Assembly: GCA_000720845.1 (NCBI GenBank)
Contig: JODU01000031.1
Span: 60,299-124,298, forward strand
From: Kitasatospora aureofaciens
GTDB taxonomy: Bacteria > Actinomycetota > Actinomycetes > Streptomycetales > Streptomycetaceae
DNA length: 64,000 nt
Reading direction: 5' to 3'
The first letter of the stretch is position 1. The number at the start of each line of letters is the position of its first letter. Of this stretch, positions 7,458 through 15,567 are shown in pieces. The notes under the pieces were generated by a model, which made no database searches, was not told where the DNA came from, and was given only the letters and a program-made list of their open reading frames with translations. Made by a program: the position numbers and the translations under genes.

Positions 7458-8714
7458 TCAGAACATGTCCGGGCACCAAGGCCGCCTGGACGTACGCAGC
7501 AGGGCGTCGACCACACGGGCGGCGCCCGCTCGTTCTTCCCGCACCCGGCCGAGCGCCGCCAGCCGTACCGCCGACGCGTCACCCAGCCACAGCGCACCCA
7601 GCTCACCGACGTCGAGCACCAGATCGGCGCTCTCGGTGGTCGCCGCGCAGGACGCCCCGTCCGGCCCCGCCTCCAGCCGCCACCGTCCGCCGGTCAGCCC
7701 TCCCCGGTCCACCACGTCGAGCACCACCGACCCCCGCCCCTCGTACGTCCGCGCCGTGAGAGCCCGGGCGACGTCCAGGATCCGCACCCACAGCCAGTCG
7801 GCCTGCGTGGTGATGCGGGCCGCGCGCGGGTCCGGCAGGAGGTGCGGGAGCAGGTCGTCGGGGGACCGCCAGCCGCTCTTCACCGTGGTGATCCAGTCGA
7901 TCGAGCACAGGTAGTGCCACAGCGCGCGCTCGGCGGCCGGGGTCACGGCCAGCAGCCAGTCGACGGTCGCCGTGTTCAGCGGCTGCTTGGCGTCGCCCCA
8001 GCGGTCGTCGGTCCGGTAGGCGGCCAGCCCCTCGACCTCGCCCTCCGCCGAGCGGTACAGGACGAAGTACGGCTCGACCCAGGGCGTGCCGTTCATGTCG
8101 ACGACGCCGGTGCGGGCCTGCCACCACAGCTCGGTCCGGCTGACCGCGCCCGGCTGGGCCCGGCGCAGCCGCTCGTGCAGCTCGGGGCCGAGGTTGCGGA
8201 CGTCCTCGCCGTCCACGAGGTCGATCCGGCCACCGTCCTCCGGGGCCGCCCAGCGCGGGTCGAGACCGGCGCGCGGCACGTCGACCGTCCACTCGGTCAG
8301 GGTGGTGGCGGGCCCGAAGCCGTACCGGCCGTAGATCCGGTACTCCGCCGCGATCAGCGTCGCGACCACGTCGCCGCGTTCCTTCGCCGCGGCCAGGTCC
8401 TGCGCCATCATCCGGGTGAGCAGGCCCCGGCGGCGGTGGGTCGCGGTGACGGTGACGTTGGAGACCGCGTCGGCACGGACGGCGGCGCCGCCGACGGCGG
8501 TGATCTCCTGGTCGAAGGACCGGAAGGTCGCCACGCACCGGTCGCCGTCGAAGGCACCGAGCGACCGGCCCGGCACGAACTGCCGGCGCCGCGCCTCCAA
8601 CTGCTCCTCGGCCACGGCGGGCGGCTGCAGGAACCCGGTGTTCAGGGCCCGGTTCCAGTCCGGGAACTCGGCCTCGGTGATGGGACGTACGTCTATCTCG
8701 GTGCGGCGGCTCAT
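7458..8714 (-). CDS. GNAT family N-acetyltransferase, Eis type
   Basis: 418 residues, the size of the three-domain Eis family (two GNAT-fold regions plus a sterol carrier-like C-terminal domain). The acetyl-CoA loop is seen as VTVTATHRRRGLLTRMM (about 85-101), followed by LIAAEYRIYGRYGFGPAT, a stretch typical of Eis. Eis proteins acetylate amines, in mycobacteria including aminoglycosides; the substrate here is not known. The start is ATG 8714, giving MSRRTEIDVRP, because TACGGT (8721-8726) lies 6 nt upstream (leaderless) and the longer reading adds a low-quality leader. The protein ends WCPDMF, keeping the conserved free C-terminal carboxylate position used by Eis enzymes. Confidence 0.86.
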   Translation of the reverse strand: MSRRTEIDVRPITEAEFPDWNRALNTGFLQPPAVAEEQLEARRRQFVPGRSLGAFDGDRCVATFRSFDQEITAVGGAAVRADAVSNVTVTATHRRRGLLTRMMAQDLAAAKERGDVVATLIAAEYRIYGRYGFGPATTLTEWTVDVPRAGLDPRWAAPEDGGRIDLVDGEDVRNLGPELHERLRRAQPGAVSRTELWWQARTGVVDMNGTPWVEPYFVLYRSAEGEVEGLAAYRTDDRWGDAKQPLNTATVDWLLAVTPAAERALWHYLCSIDWITTVKSGWRSPDDLLPHLLPDPRAARITTQADWLWVRILDVARALTARTYEGRGSVVLDVVDRGGLTGGRWRLEAGPDGASCAATTESADLVLDVGELGALWLGDASAVRLAALGRVREERAGAARVVDALLRTSRRPWCPDMF

Positions 8715-8781
8715 ACGCTCACCGTAGGCCGACGCCCCCACCCGCGTCGCGGGAATTGTCCCCGCCCCGGACGTCAGAATG

Positions 8782-9792
8782 TCAGAAGGACGCCCGGATC
8801 TCCCCCACCTCACGGCCGGCGCCCAGCAGGGGCGCGTGGCCGATGCGGTCGACGACCGGGCCCTGGACGCCCAGCAGTGTCAGGGCGCGGGCCAGCACCG
8901 GGCCCAGGGCGCGGGTCGCGCCGTCCTCGATCTTGAAGGCGAGGGCGCGGCCGTCGGGCAGGGCCACCGCCTGGACGGCCTCCGCGCCCATCTTGGAGAG
9001 CGTGCCCGGCACCTCGCGCATCAGCCAGGTGTCCGCGCGGCGGCTGCCGGCCACGTACTCGGGGTGCGCGCGCATCGCGTCGGCGATCCGGCGCTCGGCC
9101 GACCCGGGCTCGGCGGCGACGAAGGAGCGGAAGGCGCGGGCCAGGCCGACCAGGCTGACCGCCATCAGCGGCGCCCCGCACCCGTCGGTGCCGACGGCGG
9201 CGACCGGCTCGCCCGCCGCGTCCTCCACCACCCGGTGGATGATCCGCTGGAGCGGGTGCTCCGGGTCGAGGTAGGTCTCCAGCGGCCAGCCCCGCTGCGC
9301 GCAGACCGCCAGCATCGCGGTGTGCTTGCCGGAGCAGTTCATGGTGACGCGGTCGGGCACGGCGCCCGACGCCAGGTACGTCTCCCGCTCCTCCGCGTCC
9401 AGCGGCAGGTCCGGCGGGCACTGGAGCAGCGCGGGGTCCAGGCCGTACTCGGCGAGCATCTTGCGGACCAGATCGCGGTGAAACGGTTCTCCGGAGTGGC
9501 TCGCGGCGGCCAGCGCCAGCCGCTCTCCTGCGAGGTCCAGACCCGCCCGCAGGACACCCGCCGCCTGCATCGGCTTGTTCGAGGAGCGCGGGAAGACCGG
9601 CGCCGTCACCTCGCCCAGCGCCAGCTCCACCGCCCCGTCGGCGCCCAGCACCACCAGGCTGCCCCGGTGCCGCCCCTCGACGAATCCGGACCGCACGACC
9701 TCGGCGAGGACGGGCGGCACGACGGGCGAGAGGGCGGACGTGGGCGCGGACTGGTTCGCGTGCGACGGTTGCGACGGCTGGGGCGCGGGCAT
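8782..9792 (-). CDS. Asparaginase (thermolabile L-asparaginase II family)
   Basis: 336 residues when started at ATG 9792, which has GGAAGG 9 nt upstream; a longer reading adds a basic low-complexity leader and is rejected. Family features: SNKPMQAAGVLRAGLDL, SHSGEPFH, MNCSGKHTAMLAVC, GTDGCGAPLMAVSL and GAGREVGEI, the conserved blocks of the actinobacterial/Rhizobium-type asparaginase family (unlike the E. coli AnsB fold). It would hydrolyse L-asparagine to aspartate and ammonia in the cytoplasm; no signal peptide is seen. It follows rsiG on the same strand with an 88-nt gap. Confidence 0.86.
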   Translation of the reverse strand: MPAPQPSQPSHANQSAPTSALSPVVPPVLAEVVRSGFVEGRHRGSLVVLGADGAVELALGEVTAPVFPRSSNKPMQAAGVLRAGLDLAGERLALAAASHSGEPFHRDLVRKMLAEYGLDPALLQCPPDLPLDAEERETYLASGAVPDRVTMNCSGKHTAMLAVCAQRGWPLETYLDPEHPLQRIIHRVVEDAAGEPVAAVGTDGCGAPLMAVSLVGLARAFRSFVAAEPGSAERRIADAMRAHPEYVAGSRRADTWLMREVPGTLSKMGAEAVQAVALPDGRALAFKIEDGATRALGPVLARALTLLGVQGPVVDRIGHAPLLGAGREVGEIRASF

Positions 9793-9880
9793 CGGCGGTG
9801 GCCTTCCGGAACGGGCGACCCCCCGCGGCGACGGCCCGGGATCACCGGGCCCCGGAGCGGCGCGGATGGCCGCCCCCGTG

Positions 9881-10534
9881 TCACACGAGCAGGTCTTCGA
9901 CTTGTGCTTCCCCCTCACGGTACCGGCGTGCGATCTCCGCGCCGCAGCCGTCCGCCGTGCGCTGGAGCCGCTGCCGCCTCCGGGAGACCTGCTGCTCGTA
10001 GCGCACGAGCCGCCCCATGCCCGCGGTCAGCTCGACATCGGTGCGGGCCGTCAGGTCGGACAGCTCCACCTCGCCCAGCATCTCCGCGGCCAGCCGCCGG
10101 CACTCCTCGCTGCGCGGGGTGCCCAGCGTCACATGGCGGGCGGAGGAGCGCTGCCGGGCCGGTGCGTCGGCGAGGATCTCCGACAGCCGCTCCACCACCG
10201 ACCCGGTCGCCGCGGTGACCACGGAAGACGACGAGGCCGGCCCGCGCCCCGCCAGCTCCGCGCGCAGGATGTCGATACGGCCCTGCAGCAGCCGCCGTAC
10301 GTAACTGAGGTCGGCCTCCTCGCGCTGGGCGTCCCGGCGCAGCGTGCGCAGCTCCGGCAGGCTCAGCTCGGTCAGGTCCCGCTCCGGAGGGCCGGCCGGC
10401 AGCTCGGGGCTGTCCGTGCGCTGCACGGGCGGCCGGGGCGCCTCCAGACCACCCGGACCGCTCGGACCGCCCCGACCACTCGGAGATGTCAACGCGGCAG
10501 TCCCGAACGACCGCCCCGTACTCGGTGTGCTCAT
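9881..10534 (-). CDS. rsiG: c-di-GMP-responsive anti-sigma factor RsiG
   Basis: 217 residues. It carries two copies of the c-di-GMP-binding signature E-x3-S-x2-R-x3-Q-x3-D: E73-S77-R80-Q84-D88 and E180-S184-R187-Q191-D195, one on each helix of a predicted antiparallel coiled coil. That double signature is diagnostic of RsiG, which holds the sporulation sigma factor WhiG inactive when loaded with c-di-GMP. The start is taken at ATG 10534 (MSTPSTGRS); the N-terminal 60 residues are low complexity. whiG is not in this window, as expected since the two are unlinked in Streptomyces. It diverges from dtd across 179 bp that hold a 10-bp tandem repeat. Confidence 0.92.
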   Translation of the reverse strand: MSTPSTGRSFGTAALTSPSGRGGPSGPGGLEAPRPPVQRTDSPELPAGPPERDLTELSLPELRTLRRDAQREEADLSYVRRLLQGRIDILRAELAGRGPASSSSVVTAATGSVVERLSEILADAPARQRSSARHVTLGTPRSEECRRLAAEMLGEVELSDLTARTDVELTAGMGRLVRYEQQVSRRRQRLQRTADGCGAEIARRYREGEAQVEDLLV

Positions 10535-10610
10535 GTGCCTCAACCGTCCCCTCGCCCGGCGTCTGGAGAGCATCGTGCCACCCCAAGTGGCCGCTATGTG
10601 ACCGAGTGCC

Positions 10611-10630
10611 CCCGATCGGCCCCGATCGGC
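10611..10630. repeat. Tandem 10-bp repeat between rsiG and dtd
   Basis: Two exact copies of CCCGATCGGC in tandem; each contains the palindrome CCGATCGG. They lie in the rsiG-dtd divergent region, 77 bp upstream of rsiG. A regulatory role is possible but unsupported beyond position and symmetry. Confidence 0.5.
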
Positions 10631-10713
10631 CCCAGATGGGGGGTTCGCAGCGAAAAGAAACCCCGTACGGCCCCGCCCGTCCACACCCTGGGGGCGCACG
10701 GCATCATGACGGG

Positions 10714-11139
10714 ATGCGTGCAGTGGTACAGAGGGTGGACGGCGCGAGCGTCGTCGTGGACGGCGAGACCGTGGGCGCGATCGACGGCGAGGGCCTGTGC
10801 GTCCTGGTCGGCATCACCCACGACGACACCAAGGAGAAGGCGGCCCAGCTGGCCCGCAAGCTCTGGTCGGTGCGGATCCTGCACGACGAGAAGTCGTGCA
10901 GCGACCTCGACGCCCCGCTCCTGGTGATCAGCCAGTTCACCCTTTACGGCGACGCCCGCAAGGGCCGCCGCCCCACCTGGAACGCCGCCGCGCCCGGCGA
11001 CGTCGCCGAACCGCTGGTCGACGAGGTCGTCGCACAGCTGCGCGCGCTGGGCGCGACGGTGGCGACGGGACGTTTCGGCGCGCGGATGCGGGTGTCGCTG
11101 ACCAACGACGGCCCGTTCACGGTCCTCGTGGAGGTCTGA
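10714..11139 (+). CDS. dtd: D-aminoacyl-tRNA deacylase
   Basis: 141 residues, the usual Dtd size. It has the catalytic motif SQFTLYGDARKGRRPTW (about 77-93) and the C-terminal Gly-Pro motif in TNDGPFTVLVEV, which in Dtd rejects L-amino acids. It removes D-amino acids (D-Tyr and others) and glycine mischarged on tRNA in the cytoplasm. The start ATG 10714 begins MRAVVQRV, the family N-terminus. CATCAT lies 6 nt upstream, a possible -10 for a leaderless mRNA. It converges on ygfZ with 8 nt between stops. Confidence 0.95.
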   Translation: MRAVVQRVDGASVVVDGETVGAIDGEGLCVLVGITHDDTKEKAAQLARKLWSVRILHDEKSCSDLDAPLLVISQFTLYGDARKGRRPTWNAAAPGDVAEPLVDEVVAQLRALGATVATGRFGARMRVSLTNDGPFTVLVEV

Positions 11140-11147
11140 GGCGGGCG

Positions 11148-12113
11148 CTACGGCTCGACGACCGTCTCCTGCGCGGCCGCCGTGTCCTCGGCCATCAGCC
11201 GGGCGTCCACCGGCACGTTCCGCTTGACCAGGGCGAGGGCGACCGGGCCCAGCTCGTGGTGGCGCGCGGAGGTGGTGACGAAGCCGACCTTCCGGCCGTC
11301 GGGCCCGTCGTCCGCGAGGCGGATCTCCGCCCCGTTCGGCGGCAGGTGGACCTCGCTGCCGTCCAGGTGCAGGAAGACCAGCCGGCGCGGCGGCTTGCCG
11401 AGGTTCTGCACCCGGGCGACGGTCTCCTGCCCGCGGTAGCAGCCCTTCTGGAGGTGCACGGCCGTGCCGATCCAGCCCAGCTCGTGCGGGATGGTCCGGT
11501 GGTCGGTCTCGAAGCCGAGGCGCGGGCGGTGCTGCTCGACCCGCAGCGCCTCGTGGGCGAGGATCCCGGCCGCCGGCCCGGCCTCGGCGGCGAACGTCTC
11601 CAGCTCCTCCCGCGGCAGGAAGAGATCGCGGCCGTACGGCGTCTCGCGGACCACGGCGGAGGCGGGGGCCTGGGCGATCGACCCGGCAGGCAGGTGCACG
11701 ACGGCGGTGTCGGCGGTGCGGTCGGCGACCTCAACCCGGTAGAAGAACTTCATCGACTCCAGGTAGGCGATCAGCGCCTCCTGGCTGCCGGGCTCCACGT
11801 GGGCCCAGACGGTCGCACCGTCGTCGACGAGGTACAGGGCGTGTTCGATGTGGCCGTTCGCGGAGAGGATCAGCGCCTCGGTGGCCTGGCCGGTCGGCAG
11901 GTCGCTGACGTGCTGGGTGAGCAGCAGGTGCAGCCAGCTCAGCCGGTCGTCGCCCGTGACGGTGACGACACCGCGGTGGGAGAGGTCGACGAAGCCGGTG
12001 CCGTCGGCGAGGGCACGCTGCTCGCGGAACAGATCGCCGTAGTGGGCGGCGACGCCTTCGTCCACGCCCTCGGCGGGAACGGCGCCGGGCAGGGACAGCA
12101 GGGGGCTCTTCAT
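11148..12113 (-). CDS. ygfZ: YgfZ/GcvT-family folate-binding Fe-S protein
   Basis: 321 residues, GcvT-like fold. The family signature KGCYRGQETVAR is at about 222-233, including the conserved Cys. YgfZ helps keep Fe-S enzymes active in a tetrahydrofolate-dependent way. The start ATG 12113 has GGGGAG right before it and TAGGCT 7 nt upstream, so it could be read leadered or leaderless. It lies 21 nt downstream of nur on the same strand, so an Fe-S maintenance factor follows a metal regulator; co-transcription is inferred from spacing only. Confidence 0.92.
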   Translation of the reverse strand: MKSPLLSLPGAVPAEGVDEGVAAHYGDLFREQRALADGTGFVDLSHRGVVTVTGDDRLSWLHLLLTQHVSDLPTGQATEALILSANGHIEHALYLVDDGATVWAHVEPGSQEALIAYLESMKFFYRVEVADRTADTAVVHLPAGSIAQAPASAVVRETPYGRDLFLPREELETFAAEAGPAAGILAHEALRVEQHRPRLGFETDHRTIPHELGWIGTAVHLQKGCYRGQETVARVQNLGKPPRRLVFLHLDGSEVHLPPNGAEIRLADDGPDGRKVGFVTTSARHHELGPVALALVKRNVPVDARLMAEDTAAAQETVVEP

Positions 12114-12134
12114 ACTCCCCAGCCTACGACTCGC

Positions 12135-12572
12135 TTACGACTCGGTAGTTGAACCCTTCAGGGAACAGCTCTCGCACCGGCCGAAGATCGCGAAGTGCTT
12201 CATGTCGGTGTCGAAGCCGAACTGCTCGCGCAGCTTGGCGGTGAAGTCGGCGGCCACCGACAGGTCGGCCTCGATCACGTTGGTGCAGTCCCGGCAGACC
12301 AGGTGGATGTGGTGGTGCCGGTCGGCCAGGTGGTAGGTGGGCGCACCGTGCCCGAGGTGGGCGTGGCTGACCAGCCCCAGCTCCTCCAGCAGCTCCAGCG
12401 TGCGGTACACGGTGGAAATGTTGACCCCCGACGCCGTCTTCCGTACTTCGCCGAGGATGTCGTCGGGGGTCGCGTGCTCGAGGGTGTCGACGGCTTCCAG
12501 CACCAGCTGCCGCTGAGGCGTCAGCCGGTAGCCGCGCTGCCTGAGGTCGCTCTTCCAGTCGGTGCTCACCAC
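12135..12572 (-). CDS. nur: Nickel-responsive Fur-family regulator Nur
   Basis: 145 residues. N-terminal winged helix (about 1-83) with TPQRQLVLEAV and STVYRTLELLEELGLV; C-terminal dimerisation domain with two CxxC pairs (CRDC and CESC) for structural zinc. The residues I recall for S. coelicolor Nur are all present at the expected numbers: His33, His86, His88 and His90 (nickel site) and His70, His72 (second metal site). Nur represses nickel uptake genes and sodF when nickel is sufficient. The start GTG 12572 is 6 nt after TAGACT (12579-12584), a leaderless layout. It lies 15 nt downstream of the nitrobindin-like gene. Confidence 0.95.
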   Translation of the reverse strand: MVSTDWKSDLRQRGYRLTPQRQLVLEAVDTLEHATPDDILGEVRKTASGVNISTVYRTLELLEELGLVSHAHLGHGAPTYHLADRHHHIHLVCRDCTNVIEADLSVAADFTAKLREQFGFDTDMKHFAIFGRCESCSLKGSTTES

Positions 12573-12587
12573 ACCACGAGTCTAGGA

Positions 12588-13163
12588 CTACTTGAAGAAA
12601 GCGATCCCGTCGTCCGGCATGTCGTCCGGCAGGGCCTTGGCCCAGCGCTCGACGTCCTCCGGGGTGACGACCTTCTTCAGGTGCGCCGACATGTAGGGGC
12701 GCAGCTCGACCTCGGGGGTCTGCTTCTCGCCGACCCACATCAGGTCGCTCTTGACGTAGCCGTACAGCCGCTTGCCGCCGGTGTAGGGGCGCGAGGCCGC
12801 GGTGCGGGCGACCGCGTCCGTGACCAGGTCGATCTGGGGCTTCTGGTCGGCCAGCTCGCCGTACCAGATCTCGATGACGCCGTCGTCGCGGGTCATCGTG
12901 ACCTCGACCTTGCGGTTCGCGTCGACGCGCCAGAAGCCGTGCTCGGACTCCAGCGGGCGGACCTTGTTGCCGTCGTTGTCCAGCACCCAGGTGTGGGACT
13001 GGTACTCCAGGAAGTCCCGGCCGTCGTGGGTGAAGGAGACCTCCTGGCCGAAGTTGCACTTCTCGGCACCGGGGAAGTCGTGCACGCCCGCGCCGGCCCA
13101 GTCACCCAGCAGGAAGACGAGCGGGACAAGGTCCTTGTGCAGGTCGGACGGGATCTCGATCAT
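12588..13163 (-). CDS. Nitrobindin-like heme/fatty-acid-binding-fold protein
   Basis: 191 residues of the FABP-like beta-barrel family. The family motif GxWxGxG appears as GDWAGAG (about 20-26), followed by FGQEVSF and a C-terminal region with GYVKSDLMWVGEK. Bacterial nitrobindins bind ferric heme and react with nitric oxide or isomerise peroxynitrite; whether the proximal histidine is kept here (candidate His in MSAHLKK) cannot be settled by eye. No signal peptide. It sits between a 32-residue membrane peptide gene and nur on the same strand, all closely spaced. Confidence 0.85.
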   Translation of the reverse strand: MIEIPSDLHKDLVPLVFLLGDWAGAGVHDFPGAEKCNFGQEVSFTHDGRDFLEYQSHTWVLDNDGNKVRPLESEHGFWRVDANRKVEVTMTRDDGVIEIWYGELADQKPQIDLVTDAVARTAASRPYTGGKRLYGYVKSDLMWVGEKQTPEVELRPYMSAHLKKVVTPEDVERWAKALPDDMPDDGIAFFK

Positions 13164-13188
13164 GAGCGGTACTTCCTGGCGTCGGTGA

Positions 13189-13287
13189 TCAGCGCTGGCC
13201 CTGGTACAGCTTCTTCACGGTCAGACCGGCGAAGGCGAGAACGCCGACGCAGACCAGGACCAGCAGGGCTTCGAAGAAGATCTCCAC
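13189..13287 (-). CDS. 32-residue conserved membrane peptide
   Basis: Short gene starting at GTG 13287 with AAGGAG 6 nt upstream: VEIFFEALLVLVCVGVLA at the N-terminus is one membrane helix, then AGLTVKKLYQGQR, a basic cytoplasmic tail. The stop at 13189 is 25 nt before the nitrobindin-like gene, so the two should be co-transcribed. The ribosome binding site, single clean helix with positive-inside tail, and operon position argue that it is real despite its size. Function unknown. Confidence 0.75.
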   Translation of the reverse strand: MEIFFEALLVLVCVGVLAFAGLTVKKLYQGQR

Positions 13288-13331
13288 GGGGTGCTCCTTG
13301 AGCGGGGGGCATAAACAGGGCCGGCCTCAGC

Positions 13332-13625
13332 TTACGCGGCCCGTCCCGGCTCTTCTCGCCGGACTCCGTCCAGGAAGGCGGCCCACACGGGGGCGGCGAA
13401 CAGGAGGGCGCCGCGAGCGGGGTCCTTGCTGTCCCGGACGGGGACGAGGGAGGGGAGGTTGGGGGCGACCTCGACGCACTCGCCGCCGCTCGCGTTGCTG
13501 TAGCTGCTCCTGCGCCAGTCGGCGGCGCGGAGGAGGTCGTCGGAGACCTCTAGGCACTGACCGCCGTCCTGGTTGCTGTAGCTGCTCTTGCGCCAGGTGA
13601 CCGTGCTCAGATCGATGGCTCGCAT
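13332..13625 (-). CDS. DUF397 protein with two tandem units
   Basis: 97 residues containing two copies of the DUF397 unit: WRKSSYSNQDGGQCLEV (11-27) and WRRSSYSNASGGECVEV (about 37-53), then VRDSKDPARGALLFAAPVWAAFLDGV. DUF397 proteins are acidic partners of WhiJ-type HTH regulators in Streptomyces; single-unit forms are commoner than tandem ones. The start ATG 13625 overlaps the end of the upstream regulator by 19 nt, indicating translational coupling. Probably an antagonist or cofactor of that regulator. Confidence 0.9.
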   Translation of the reverse strand: MRAIDLSTVTWRKSSYSNQDGGQCLEVSDDLLRAADWRRSSYSNASGGECVEVAPNLPSLVPVRDSKDPARGALLFAAPVWAAFLDGVRREEPGRAA

Positions 13626-14449
13626 GGCGCTTCCTCCAGCATCCGCTCGATGAACTCCCGCGACTCGCCCGGAGACAGGGCCGTATCGCGCACTCGATCG
13701 TATCGGAGCTGGAGCTGGTCGACTGTTGTTGTTTCCTGGACCAGTTCGCCCGCGTAGCCCGTCTCGACCCAGGCGACGGTCCGACCGCCTGGACCTCGCA
13801 GGAACATGACGTCGGTGTTCGTCAGCCCGTGCAGCCCCGCGCTACAGGGCAGCACCTGGATGATGATGTTGGTGCGCTGCCCCATCGCGGCGAGATGGCT
13901 CAATTGCGCTCGCCATTCGCTCCGATCGCTCAACGGACTGCGCAGCACCGCCTCGGAGAGGATCGTGCGGAACTGCGGACCGTCGGGCGCCAGCAGCAAC
14001 TCACGCCTTCCCACGCGGGCCGCCACCTGAGCCTCCAGCTCCGCCCCGGCCAGCCCGCCCGCCTTGAGTAACTCGGCCGCGTACTCGGGCGTCTGGAGCA
14101 CGCCGGGAAGATTCGAGGTGGCGTAGTGCCACATACTCACCGCCTCGGCCTCCAGCACCATGTACCGCCGATACCGCTCCTTGAACTGCGTGGGATCGGC
14201 CACCGCCAGCTCCCACAGGGTGAGCAGCATTCCGCCCGTGCCGTAGTACTGGTCCAGCGCCTCCACGATCTCCGGGCCGCCCAGCGTGTGGCCGTTCTCC
14301 ATCTTTCCGAACTGGGACGCGTCCCAGCCCACCACCTCCGCGACGCCCCGCAGGGACACGCCCCGCCCGTGGCGGAGCAGCCGCAGCTCCTCCGCGAACC
14401 GCGCCCTCGGTTCCTGACTGCGCCCCGTGATCGCCCTCCGCTGCGGCAC
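13607..14449 (-). CDS. WhiJ-type HTH regulator (XRE HTH + DUF5753), TTA codon
   Basis: 280 residues. An N-terminal Xre-like HTH (about 18-75: ELRLLRHGRGVSLRGVAEVV, then SQFGKMENG) is followed by a DUF5753 domain (about 95-275). The start GTG 14449 has GGAGGGG 5 nt upstream. Codon 127 is TTA (14069-14071), the rare leucine codon read by the developmentally controlled bldA tRNA, so translation may be limited to late growth. It is coupled to the downstream DUF397 gene. An IS481-family element inserted 52-58 bp upstream of the start (target at 14501-14506) probably separates the gene from part of its promoter region. Confidence 0.88.
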   Translation of the reverse strand: MPQRRAITGRSQEPRARFAEELRLLRHGRGVSLRGVAEVVGWDASQFGKMENGHTLGGPEIVEALDQYYGTGGMLLTLWELAVADPTQFKERYRRYMVLEAEAVSMWHYATSNLPGVLQTPEYAAELLKAGGLAGAELEAQVAARVGRRELLLAPDGPQFRTILSEAVLRSPLSDRSEWRAQLSHLAAMGQRTNIIIQVLPCSAGLHGLTNTDVMFLRGPGGRTVAWVETGYAGELVQETTTVDQLQLRYDRVRDTALSPGESREFIERMLEEAPCEPSI

Positions 14450-14500
14450 CGCACCCCTCCCGGCTGTGGAATTTGTGGAATTTGGAGCGCCCGTTGTGGC

Positions 14501-14506
14501 ACTAGC
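14501..14506. repeat. Target site duplication, left copy
   Basis: ACTAGC immediately left of the insertion element; the same 6 bp follow its right end at 15568-15573. It fits the NCTAGN target preference known for IS481-family elements. Confidence 0.9.
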
Positions 14507-15458
14507 TGTGTTGTTCGGGGAGGTTGGTGACGCGGCTGGCGGGGGTTTGGCCTGCGATGCCGGTGTGGGGTCGGTGGTAGTTGTACCAGTGCAGCCAGTG
14601 GGTGAACGCTTCCCTGCGTTCGTGGTCTGAGGTGTAGGGCTTCTGGTAGGCCCATTCGTCGAGCAGGGTGCGGTGGAAGCGTTCGACCTTGCCGTTGGTC
14701 TGCGGGCGCCAGGGCCTGGTCCAGCGGGGGCTGATGCCCAGCTGGCGGCAGGTCTGGCGCCAGGTGTTCTTGCTGTAGGCCCAGGCGTTGTCGGTCAGGA
14801 CGCGCTCGACGGTGACGCCGTGGGCGGCGAACCAGGTGGTCGCCCGTCGGAGAAACGCCGCACAGGTCGGGGCGGTTTCGTCGGCCAGGTCCTCGGTGTA
14901 GGCGAGGCGGGAGTGGTCGTCGAGGGCGGTGTGGAGGTAGGCGAAGCCGACGCCGTTGGTGCGGCTGCGGTGGCCCTCGGCCCGGCCGAGGGCCTTGTGG
15001 CCGCCGCCATCGGGGATCCGGCCGAGCTTCTTGACGTCGATATGGACCAGCTCGCCCGGCCGGGCGCGTTCGTAGCGTCGTACGGGCTCGCCGGTGGCCC
15101 GGTCGCAGGCCGCGAGGACCGGCAGGCCATGCCGCTGGAGGATCCGGTGGGCGGTCGAGGGGGCGATCCCGCATCGGACGGCCAGTCGCAGCGGGCCAAT
15201 GCGGTGTTCCTGCCGCAGGCGCACGACCTGTTCCTCCACCGTGGCCGCTGTCCTTCGGGGCTGGTGGCGGGGACGGCTGGAGCGGTCCTGCATGCCGGCC
15301 TCGCCGTGCAGCCGGTAACGGCCCGCCCAGCGTGCAGCGGTGGTGTGACTGACCTGGAACCGTTCTGCTGCGCGTCGCAGCGGCCAGTGGTCGTCCACGA
15401 CGCACCGGGCCAGACGCAACCGCCCCGTCGGGGTCAGTGGGGCATTACGGTGGGACAC
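14502..15458 (-). CDS. IS481-family DDE transposase
   Basis: 318 residues from GTG 15458, which has AGGAGG 6 nt upstream and gives VSHRNAPLTP. N-terminal HTH (LRLARCVVDDHWPLRRAAERFQVSHTTAARW), then an integrase-type catalytic core with the DDE residues in LVHIDVKKLGRI, VLTDNAWAY and GKVERFHRTL, followed by WLHWYNYHRPHTG, all typical of IS481. The stop codon TAG (14502-14504) is not inside the element: it lies in the CTAG of the left target duplication, so the inserted DNA borrows its stop from the target. The gene appears intact and potentially active. Confidence 0.93.
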   Translation of the reverse strand: MSHRNAPLTPTGRLRLARCVVDDHWPLRRAAERFQVSHTTAARWAGRYRLHGEAGMQDRSSRPRHQPRRTAATVEEQVVRLRQEHRIGPLRLAVRCGIAPSTAHRILQRHGLPVLAACDRATGEPVRRYERARPGELVHIDVKKLGRIPDGGGHKALGRAEGHRSRTNGVGFAYLHTALDDHSRLAYTEDLADETAPTCAAFLRRATTWFAAHGVTVERVLTDNAWAYSKNTWRQTCRQLGISPRWTRPWRPQTNGKVERFHRTLLDEWAYQKPYTSDHERREAFTHWLHWYNYHRPHTGIAGQTPASRVTNLPEQHS

Positions 15459-15567
15459 GAGGGCCTCCTGCGGTCGGGCGTGAATGTCGCAATCCACACC
15501 GAACCCAGAAGGCCCTCACCCGTTCAAGCACCCAGCACGCGTGTCACCAACGTCCCGGGACAACACA
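14507..15567 (-). mobile_element. IS481-family insertion sequence, complete
   Basis: 1061-bp element bounded by imperfect inverted repeats that start TGTGTTGT. Left end: TGTGTTGTTCGGGGAGGTTG; right end reverse complement: TGTGTTGTCCCGGGACGTTG. About 25 bp match with four differences. A perfect 6-bp direct repeat ACTAGC flanks it. It carries one transposase gene, intact from start to catalytic Glu. Intact ends, perfect target duplication and an unbroken gene indicate a recent insertion. It lies in the region between the WhiJ-type regulator and the gene at 15689. Confidence 0.93.

Noticed and set aside
7458..8714. Eis-type gene as an aminoglycoside resistance determinant
   Set aside because: Eis homologues are common and mostly of unknown substrate; no evidence for drug activity in the sequence.
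14137..15405. Alternative minus frame through the transposase, suggesting a frameshifted or two-frame transposase
   Set aside because: The 318-residue frame contains HTH and all three catalytic residues without interruption; the other frame is Arg/Pro-rich noise.
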